A stretch of DNA of 45,319 nt from contig JAJEAC010000140.1 in NCBI GenBank assembly GCA_022824315.1, positions 1 to 45,319 of the forward strand. Reading direction: 5' to 3'. How positions within the stretch are numbered: position 1 is the first letter of the stretch; the number at the start of each line of letters is the position of its first letter. The notes beneath the pieces are model-generated. The model made no database searches and was not told the origin of the DNA. It was given only the letters and a program-made list of their open reading frames with translations. Positions 39,930 to 45,319 of the stretch are shown here, piece by piece. Position numbers and translations under genes: made by a program. This DNA comes from Silicimonas sp. (GTDB taxonomy: Bacteria > Pseudomonadota > Alphaproteobacteria > Rhodobacterales > Rhodobacteraceae).

Positions 39930-41264
39930 ATGCAGGTCACCGAAACGTTGAACGAGGGTTTCAAGCGCGGCTACCGGATCACCGTGACCGCGAGCGAGCT
40001 GGACGAAAAGGTCAACGGCAAGCTGGCCGAGGCGGCCCCCGAAGTCCAGATGAAGGGCTTCCGAAAGGGGAAGGTCCCGACGGCTCTGCTCAAGAAGCAG
40101 TTCGGAAAGCGCCTCTTGGGCGAGGCGATGCAGGAAACCGTCGACGCGGCGGTCTCCGAGCACTTCAAGGACTCCGGCGAAAAGCCGGCCATGGAGCCGA
40201 AGGTCGAGATGCAGAACGTGGACTGGAAGGAAGGCGACGACGTCGAACTGGCCCTGACCTACGAGACCTTGCCCGAGATCCCGGACGTCGACTTTGCCGG
40301 ACTGGAGCTGGAAAGGCTCGCGGTCAACGCGGACGAGGTCGCGGTCAACGGGGTGATCGAGGACTTCGCGTCACGCGTGCCGGACTACGTGGATCGTCCT
40401 AAGGGCACGGAGGCCGTGGACGGCGACCAGTTGATCGTCGACTTTACCTGCATGGTCGATGACGAGATCCTGGACGAAGCCGCCGGGTCGGGCGTTCCCC
40501 TGGTTCTTGGTCAGGATCAGTTTGTCCCCGGCTTTGAGACGCCGCTTTTTGGGGCGGTGGAAGGCGAGACCAGGCGAGTCGAGGTCACATTTCCGGACGA
40601 CCATGCAAGCAAGAAGCTGGCCGGGAAGCTCGCCATATTCCAGGTGACGGTCACGGCCGTGCAGGAGGCCAAGCCGGCGGCAATCGACGACGAACTGGCC
40701 AAGAAATTCGGTGCAGAGAATCTCGAAGAGCTCAGGGAAAGGGCCACGGCAGCCATCAGGAGCGAGGGCGAGTCCGTTGCGCGATCGATCTTGAAACGCA
40801 CGCTCTTCGACGAACTCGACAAGATCCTGCAATTTGACCTGCCGTCATCTCTGGTCGAACGGGAAGCCGAGCAGATCGCGTATCAGCTCTGGCGCGATGA
40901 GCATCCGGAAGCGGATGCTCCCGACGACGAAGAGGACATCAAGCCCGACGACGAGCACAACCGTCTGGCCGAGCGTCGCGTGCGCCTCGGGCTTCTCCTG
41001 GCTGACGTTGGTGAACGGTCAGATGTGACAGTCACGGATGCCGAGATGAACCAGGCCGTCATCAACCAGGCCAGGACCATTCCGGGGCGCGAGCGGGACT
41101 ACTTTGATCTCGTGCAGAAATCTCCGGCCTTGCGCAGTCAGATCCACGCGTCGATTTTCGAGGACAAGCTCGTGGACCATGTCCTGGACCAGGTCTCGAT
41201 CAAGGACAAGGCGGTCTCCAAGGACGAGCTGCTCAAGACGTTCAGGGAACTGGACGACGCGTGA
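39930..41264 (+). CDS. tig: Trigger factor (ribosome-associated chaperone)
   Basis: A 444-residue chaperone that binds nascent chains at the ribosome exit tunnel. Residues 1–110 form the ribosome-binding domain with the signature MKGFRKGKVPTALLKKQFG. The FKBP-type PPIase domain follows (about 150–240, DQLIVDFTCMVDDE, PLVLGQDQFVPGFE, GAVEGETRRVEVTFPDD). The C-terminal helical chaperone domain comes last and includes an acidic insert (APDDEEDIKPDDEHN). I chose the ATG at 39930 (MQVTETLNEG), with GAGAGAGG upstream, over the ATG two codons before it. clpP and clpX, frequent neighbours, do not follow. Confidence 0.97.
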   Translation: MQVTETLNEGFKRGYRITVTASELDEKVNGKLAEAAPEVQMKGFRKGKVPTALLKKQFGKRLLGEAMQETVDAAVSEHFKDSGEKPAMEPKVEMQNVDWKEGDDVELALTYETLPEIPDVDFAGLELERLAVNADEVAVNGVIEDFASRVPDYVDRPKGTEAVDGDQLIVDFTCMVDDEILDEAAGSGVPLVLGQDQFVPGFETPLFGAVEGETRRVEVTFPDDHASKKLAGKLAIFQVTVTAVQEAKPAAIDDELAKKFGAENLEELRERATAAIRSEGESVARSILKRTLFDELDKILQFDLPSSLVEREAEQIAYQLWRDEHPEADAPDDEEDIKPDDEHNRLAERRVRLGLLLADVGERSDVTVTDAEMNQAVINQARTIPGRERDYFDLVQKSPALRSQIHASIFEDKLVDHVLDQVSIKDKAVSKDELLKTFRELDDA

Positions 41265-41273
41265 CACGCCTAC

Positions 41274-41296
41274 CTCTGCCAGCGCCGAAGGCAGAG
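41274..41296. terminator. Hairpin between convergent tig and pxpA
   Basis: A perfect 7-bp stem (CTCTGCC / GGCAGAG) with a nine-base loop lies 9 bp after the trigger factor stop and before the end of the converging pxpA. There is no T tract. It probably marks the transcript ends of both genes. Confidence 0.45.
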
Positions 41297-41326
41297 CCCG
41301 ATTGCGACCGGGAAATGCCCGGCGAG

Positions 41327-42109
41327 TCACCGACAGGCAAGCGGTGATCCGGCAAACAGGTCAAGCTTGATTCCCGCCGATTCAACTCCGTCGCGCACGC
41401 GGGTCGCAAACGCGACGGCCCCCGCGCTGTCGCCGTGGACGCAGACCGTGTCGATGCGTGTCGGCAGCTTCTGACCGTCGCCGGTGATGATCGCGCTCTC
41501 CCGGACCATGTCGGCCACGCGTCGCGCCGCTTCGTCGCCGTCGCTGATCATCGCGCCAGGCAAGCGGCGGTCGACAAGGGTGCCGTCGGGATTGTAGGCC
41601 CGGTCGGCGAAAATCTCGCCCGCCCAGTTGCACCCCAGCTCTCGGCAGACCTCCTCCATCCGAGTCGCCGCAAGGCCGACGATGATGATGTCCGGCGCCA
41701 CGTCGAGCGCCGCTTCGTAGCAGGCGCGGGCCATGTCTGCATCGACGCTGGCCATGTTCGAGAGGGCGCCGTGAAGCTTCATGTGCCGCACCTCGCCGCC
41801 CGCGGCACGCGCCATCGCCTGCGCCGCCCCGACCTGGTAGCGGATCATGTTGGCCAGCGTCGCCAGCGGCACCTGCATCTGGCGTCGGCCGAAACCCTGG
41901 AGATCCGGAAATCCCGGATGGGCGCCGATGCCTACGCCGCATTCGACAGCCGTGCGCATCGTCGCGGCCATGGTGTCCGCATCGCCCGCGTGGAATCCGC
42001 AGGCGACATTGGCGGATGTCACGACCTGAAGGAGATTGGCGTCATCGCCCATGTCCCACGGGCCGAAGCCTTCTCCCATGTCCGAGTTCAAGTCAATGCT
42101 GAGAGCCAT
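41327..42109 (-). CDS. pxpA: 5-oxoprolinase subunit A (PxpA, LamB/YcsF family)
   Basis: A 260-residue member of the LamB/YcsF family, the A subunit of the ATP-dependent 5-oxoprolinase that clears pyroglutamate. Signatures are IDLNSDMGEGFGPWDMGDD, TSANVACGFHAGDADTM, GIGAHPGFPDLQGFGRR, VRHMKLHGAL, EIFADRAYNPDGTLVDR and TVCVHGDSAGAV. I used the ATG at 42109 (MALSIDLNSDMGE). The usual partners PxpB and PxpC are not next to it, so they must be elsewhere. It faces trigger factor and is divergent from the broken ClC gene. Confidence 0.93.
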   Translation of the reverse strand: MALSIDLNSDMGEGFGPWDMGDDANLLQVVTSANVACGFHAGDADTMAATMRTAVECGVGIGAHPGFPDLQGFGRRQMQVPLATLANMIRYQVGAAQAMARAAGGEVRHMKLHGALSNMASVDADMARACYEAALDVAPDIIIVGLAATRMEEVCRELGCNWAGEIFADRAYNPDGTLVDRRLPGAMISDGDEAARRVADMVRESAIITGDGQKLPTRIDTVCVHGDSAGAVAFATRVRDGVESAGIKLDLFAGSPLACR

Positions 42110-42323
42110 GGGGCCAGATGACATCCTGCTGAGGACGACTGCAAGACCCTGAATGACAATTCCTTGCGCTCGTCCGAATTTCGCCAATCCGCCCTTTCCG
42201 TCGCGACATCCCTGCCGTAGGAACGGCCGCATTCGCAAGCGGCAGGATTGCGGATCCTTGCCTGGATGCCATCGGGCGGTACAGGGCAACGTTGCGTTCG
42301 TCGCCCGTGTATCCAAGTGTCTT

Positions 42324-43398
42324 ATGGACGCGTCCAGGCCGAGCACCATCAGGGATCTGTACGCGCGCCTTTCGGCGTATGCCCGCATTGCACGTCCTGC
42401 GGCAAAACGGCCCGGGGCAGGTCCGGTTCTGGTTCATCGCGCTTCTGGTCGGCATCGCGGCTGGCGGTGCCGCCGTTCTGTTTCGCCTCGGCATCAACCT
42501 GCCGCAGACAACGCTCTACGGCACGGACGATCCAAGGCTCATGCATTCCTTCGCCGAGACTCTCCCGTGGTACATGATTGTCCTGATCCCCGTGTGTGGC
42601 GGATTGGTCGTCGGCATCATCCTGGATCGATTCACTGCGGACGGTCGGGCCAAGTCCGTCGCGGAGGCGATCGAGCGTGCGGCGCTCCGCAATGGGCGTG
42701 TCGAGACGAGGGAAGGCGTGGCGTCGGCGGTGGCATCCATGATCACGCTTGGGTCGGGGGCTCGTCCGGTCGAGAAGGTCCGGTCGTGCACCTGGCGGCG
42801 GTCGTGTCATCCTGGGTGCTGAACAAGATAAATGCCGATGGCATCACGGGTCGCGACCTCCTGGGCTGCGCCGTCGCCGCAGCCGTGTCGGCGTCGTTCA
42901 ACGCGCCGATTGCCGGGGCCCTGTTCGCATTGGAGGTGGTCCTTCGGCACTTTGCCGTGCATGCCTTCGCACCGATCGTCATTGCCAGCGCGGCGGGGAC
43001 GGTGATTTCGCGTCTCACGTTCGGAGACGTGACCCAATTCGTACTGATCGAGGAAGGGATCCTGACATTCTACGTGGAGCTTCCGGCATTCCTGATTCTC
43101 GGGATGCTGTCCGGATTGCTCGCGGTGGTGATGATGCGCTCGATCTTTCTTGCGGATGACGTCGGCAACCACGTGTGCAAGCGCTTCAGCATCCCTCGCT
43201 TCATTCGCCCGGCCGTTGCCGGATTGCTGCTTGGCGTGCTGGCGCTTGGCTTTCCGCACATCATCGGGGTCAGATACGAGACCACGTCGGCGGCCTTGAC
43301 CGGTCAGATCCTGTGGCACGAAGCCGTGGTGTTTTGTGCCATCAAGGTTGCGGCGGTCGCGATCACCGTGGGCGGGCGGATGGGCGGAGGCATATTTT
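42324..43398 (+). pseudogene. ClC-type chloride channel, two frameshifts, 3' end lost
   Basis: Remnant of a ClC-family chloride channel/antiporter. The start (MDASRPSTIRDLYARLSAYA, ATG 42324) is in one frame. Near 42400–42415 the reading shifts by one base to continue as GQVRFWFIALLVGIAAGGAA. Near 42764 it shifts back, just before SSGREGPVVHLAAVVSSWVL, where the family has the GREGP selectivity motif. The two shifts compensate. The third selectivity block GGRMGGGIF is cut in the middle of the expected serine codon at 43398, where the TnpB element begins. The remaining C-terminal third is not found beyond the element. Clearly non-functional if the sequence is accurate. Confidence 0.85.
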
Positions 43399-43550
43399 GG
43401 GACTTATATGCTTGGCTTGACGGACCGTCAGTCCGCCGCAAGCATTGATTTCACGGGTCAGAGGTTGCCAGCGCAAACGCCGCTCGCCGTGCAGATGCGC
43501 CAGTCCCTGACGTCTCGTCCGTCGCGGCAAGGCGCTCCAGCGGCCTGTCG
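43399..43550 (-). ncRNA. Predicted omega RNA (guide RNA) of TnpB
   Basis: TnpB proteins use a guide RNA whose scaffold spans the tnpB 3' end and the element's end, with the guide supplied by the flanking DNA. Here the scaffold would run from within the tnpB 3' end through the hairpin at 43408–43445 to CATATAAGTCCC. The guide would then read into the ClC gene (minus strand, from 43398 downward, AAAATATGCCTCCGCC). The 5' boundary is a guess and expression is not shown. Confidence 0.35.
43408..43445 (-). repeat. Hairpin at the TnpB element end
   Basis: A 7-bp outer stem (ATGCTTG at 43408–43414 with CAAGCAT at 43439–43445) encloses an inner 5-bp stem (CGGAC/GTCCG, loop CGTCA, 43421–43435). Subterminal imperfect hairpins of this kind mark IS200/IS605 ends, where they are recognised as single-stranded DNA; it could also fold in the guide RNA. 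Confidence 0.6.
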
Positions 43551-44665
43551 CGGATGTTCTTCGCCGCATTGAGGTCGGCATGGGCAGCATGGCCGCAGGC
43601 CAGGCAACCGAAATCGTCCCGAGTTCTGCGATTCGCGGCCTCGACCGCCCCGCACTCGTGGCATTTCCGTGACGTGTTCATGGCGGGAACGACGATCACG
43701 TTCGCCGCCTTGTATTCCAGCATCCCCTTGAGCGCCGTCCAGCCCGTGTTCAGGATCACGCGGTTGGTGCCGGACTTCTGCGCCACCATCGTGCCGGGCT
43801 CCTCGGCGGTGCCCTTCGCGGAGCGCGTCATCCCCTTCACGTTCAGGTCCTCGACCGCAACGGTTCCGGCCTCCGTCGCCAGCTTCCGGCTCACGTGATG
43901 ATGCCAGTTCTTCCGCCTGTTGGCGATCTTGCGCCGGACCTTCGCCAGGTGCCGCTTCGCCTTTTCGCGTCGCCTGCTTCCCTTCTGGCGCCGCGAGAGC
44001 CTGCGCTGCAGGCGCTGCGCCTGCGCGTCAAGACGCTTCATGTCCGGCATCTCGTGAAGCGCGCCGTCGCTGTCCGCGACCTGGCCGCCGTTCCGGTCCA
44101 GCCCGAGAACGTGCCCGTTGCTGGCGGGCTCCTCGATCTCGACGGCGAAGCAGACGATGGCGGTCCACATGCCAAGCTCGCGCTTCAGGACCGCGGAGAC
44201 GGGCCTGCCGTCGGGATACGGGTTCCCGCCCTTGCGTCGTATCCTCAGCGCGCCGAAGGACGGAACGTGGAGCGTGTCGTCCCTGACCTTGACGCCGGAG
44301 ACGACAGAGATGCTGTTGAAGAACGCCTTTCCCTTGAACCGCGGGAAGCCCGGCGTCTCCCCGTTCTTCACGCGGCGAAAGAAGTACTGGAAGGCACCGT
44401 CGAGCCGCTTCAGCGTTCCGCGCTGGATGGCCACCGGGCATTCCGCCATCTCCGGAAGATCCCGGCGGCACTCCGTCAGGGCCTTGCACTGGTCGAAGTA
44501 TGTCCGGCCCTTTCCGGTCTTCCGGTAGCAGTCGATCCGTTCCTCCAGGGCGGCGTTGTAGAGCTGGCGCTGGTCCTCCAGCACCCGCTCGAGCCGCCGC
44601 CAGCTGCTGCGCGTCTGCGGCAGCAGGCGGTAGACAACCTGCCTGTGCGTGGCGACGAGGGCCAT
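43451..44665 (-). CDS. tnpB: TnpB RNA-guided nuclease
   Basis: A 404-residue TnpB of an IS200/IS605-type element, the ancestor of Cas12 nucleases. The RuvC catalytic residues look intact: Asp190 in VLGLDRNGG, Glu272 in VAVEDLNVKGM and Asp364 in HADLNAAKNI. The zinc-binding cysteines are Cys335/Cys338 (CHEC) and Cys354/Cys357 (CLAC). The N-terminal region has the usual LYNAALEERI and LKRLDGAFQYFFRRVKNG blocks. I chose the ATG at 44665 (MALVATHRQVVYRLL), with GGAGGAACG upstream, over a longer frame to 44734. It could be an active RNA-guided nuclease that helps retain the element. Confidence 0.9.
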   Translation of the reverse strand: MALVATHRQVVYRLLPQTRSSWRRLERVLEDQRQLYNAALEERIDCYRKTGKGRTYFDQCKALTECRRDLPEMAECPVAIQRGTLKRLDGAFQYFFRRVKNGETPGFPRFKGKAFFNSISVVSGVKVRDDTLHVPSFGALRIRRKGGNPYPDGRPVSAVLKRELGMWTAIVCFAVEIEEPASNGHVLGLDRNGGQVADSDGALHEMPDMKRLDAQAQRLQRRLSRRQKGSRRREKAKRHLAKVRRKIANRRKNWHHHVSRKLATEAGTVAVEDLNVKGMTRSAKGTAEEPGTMVAQKSGTNRVILNTGWTALKGMLEYKAANVIVVPAMNTSRKCHECGAVEAANRRTRDDFGCLACGHAAHADLNAAKNIRDRPLERLAATDETSGTGASARRAAFALATSDP

Positions 44666-45122
44666 GCGGTCGTTCCTCCGGATTGGGCTTGGGCGAGGGC
44701 GTCGAAGGCGCCTCGTAACCCATCCTGACCGCAACCGGAGTGTCTGTCAAGCACGAAGTTCCCTTTTTATTCTCCATAATGAGAGATCTTGCGGCACATG
44801 TTCCCCGCTCCCGCCGGCATCATTCGCGCGAACGTCTCGTTCAAGTGTGTCGGGCCGGAGGCGGCGGCCTGACGAGCTGTCAAGTAATGAATATAAGCCC
44901 CCACATTATCGGGGAGCATCAAAAACCTGGAGGTCAATGCGTAACGGAGAAGGTGGTCTCGTGATCCACCGTCTAAAATTATGGTGCTCCGGCGTGGCTT
45001 GAGGCAAATCCTGCTTGGCGGTGCCGTCGATTGACCCCTAGGTTTTTGGTGGTTCTCTCGTACAATGGCAGTGATATTCGAATATTTTGAGTATTGCGAT
45101 TGTTTCGAATGATGGATATCCT
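44666..45122. other. Region between tnpB and the right-edge gene
   Basis: Contains the unresolved left end of the TnpB element, a second diverged element-end sequence at 44861–44901, and an AT-rich stretch (45040–45120) that probably holds the promoter of the gene running off the edge. I searched all three plus-strand frames for the missing ClC C-terminus and did not find it. Confidence 0.45.
44861..44901 (+). repeat. Second, inverted copy of the TnpB element end
   Basis: Read on the plus strand this 41-bp stretch aligns without gaps to the minus-strand element end at 43439–43399, with 32 of 41 positions identical. Blocks GCGGCGG, CTGACG, GTCAAG and ATATAAG are shared. It probably marks the end of another related element in opposite orientation whose tnpB is gone. 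Confidence 0.6.
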
Positions 45123-45158
45123 ATGTCCAAAGCAAGAAACGTAACCCGGAGAGACCAG

Positions 45159-45319
45159 ATGAACGCCCTCAGAAAAGAGGCGTTCTTTGATCGTTTGCCC
45201 GACGAGGTCGAGATCAAGAACGCCGAACAACTCAGAACGATTGTCGCCTCCCAGATCAAGGAAGGCGAACCGACGACGCTTTCCCTCGCGCTTGAATGCG
45301 GTGAGGTTCAGACTGTGAC
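45159..45319 (+). CDS. Unidentified protein, partial at window edge
   Basis: The N-terminal ~53 residues of a gene that runs off the window. The ATG at 45159 (MNALRKEAFFDRLPDEVE) has GGAGAG five bases upstream; an in-frame ATG at 45123 (MSKARNVTRRDQ) is the alternative. The visible part (IKNAEQLRTIVASQIKEG, then LSLALECGEVQTV) vaguely recalls the N-terminus of antitoxins that carry an excisionase-type helix-turn-helix further on, but that domain would lie outside the window. The preceding DNA is AT-rich, unlike most of the window, which may indicate acquired DNA. Confidence 0.5.
   Translation, partial: MNALRKEAFFDRLPDEVEIKNAEQLRTIVASQIKEGEPTTLSLALECGEVQTV

Larger units (their letters stand above)
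43399..44760 (-). mobile_element. TnpB-only IS200/IS605-type element
   Basis: An insertion element carrying tnpB but no tnpA transposase in view (IS1341-like). The end downstream of tnpB is placed at 43399 because the ClC coding similarity stops exactly there and the end sequence recurs at 44861–44901. The left end, upstream of tnpB, is not resolved; 44760 is an estimate. Movement would need a TnpA supplied by another element. Confidence 0.65.

Noticed and set aside
42153..43448. Single 431-residue gene on the plus strand
   Set aside because: Its central third has no ClC similarity, while another frame does, and its last ~16 residues are encoded by the TnpB element end. It is a broken ClC gene, not one protein.

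Overview
The window looks like a chromosomal segment of a high-GC alphaproteobacterium, most likely Rhodobacterales-like. The reasons are the gene order alr–mlaE–mlaF–radA–cvpA–purF, the order yajC–secD–secF–(TSUP)–Mth938–ccmA–ccmB, a ScfR-type regulator, serine–glyoxylate aminotransferase, and a methyl-THF/corrinoid cluster with a RamA-type activator. These assignments come from reading conserved motifs by eye; no database was searched.

Layout. Positions 1–834 hold no gene I recognise. From 7.3 to 0.8 kb, on the minus strand, runs a tight housekeeping block: alanine racemase, an MlaEF-type lipid transporter pair, RadA, CvpA and PurF. From 7.7 to 9.2 kb are two exported proteins on the plus strand. 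From 9.8 to 12.0 kb is a decaying sugar-acid operon: a hydroxyacid dehydrogenase without its N-terminal domain, an HpaI-type aldolase with an internal deletion, and an apparently intact SMP-30 lactonase. From 12.4 to 16.4 kb are serine–glyoxylate aminotransferase with a possible 60-residue leader gene, a ScfR-like regulator, and a ketopantoate-reductase-like gene whose stop codon overlaps that of the regulator. From 17 to 23 kb are gltD and gltB (glutamate synthase).

From 23.2 to 28.2 kb lies the most interesting metabolic block, on the minus strand: a 'virulence factor' family protein, a methylenetetrahydrofolate reductase, a stand-alone methyl-THF:corrinoid methyltransferase domain, and a RamA/RACo-like ferredoxin–ASKHA activator. 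This is the set expected for one-carbon delivery and B12 reactivation in a split (multi-subunit) methionine synthase. The homocysteine-binding and B12-binding subunits are not in the window. From 28.4 to 33.9 kb are yajC, secD, secF, a TSUP permease, an Mth938-domain protein, ccmA and ccmB. Then come bioY, a DUF6314 gene, a DUF3179 gene, a divergent KamA-family radical SAM enzyme, tRNA-Ser(CGA), tRNA-Leu(UAG), trigger factor and an orphan pxpA.

The right end (42.3–45.3 kb) is mobile and degraded. A ClC-type chloride channel gene carries two frameshifts and stops exactly where a TnpB-only IS200/IS605-type element begins. That end has a hairpin and a likely guide-RNA 3' end, and a diverged second copy of the same end sequence lies about 1.4 kb away on the opposite strand. 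An unidentified gene runs off the right edge. Several pseudogenes and long gene-free spacers suggest a genome undergoing some decay.
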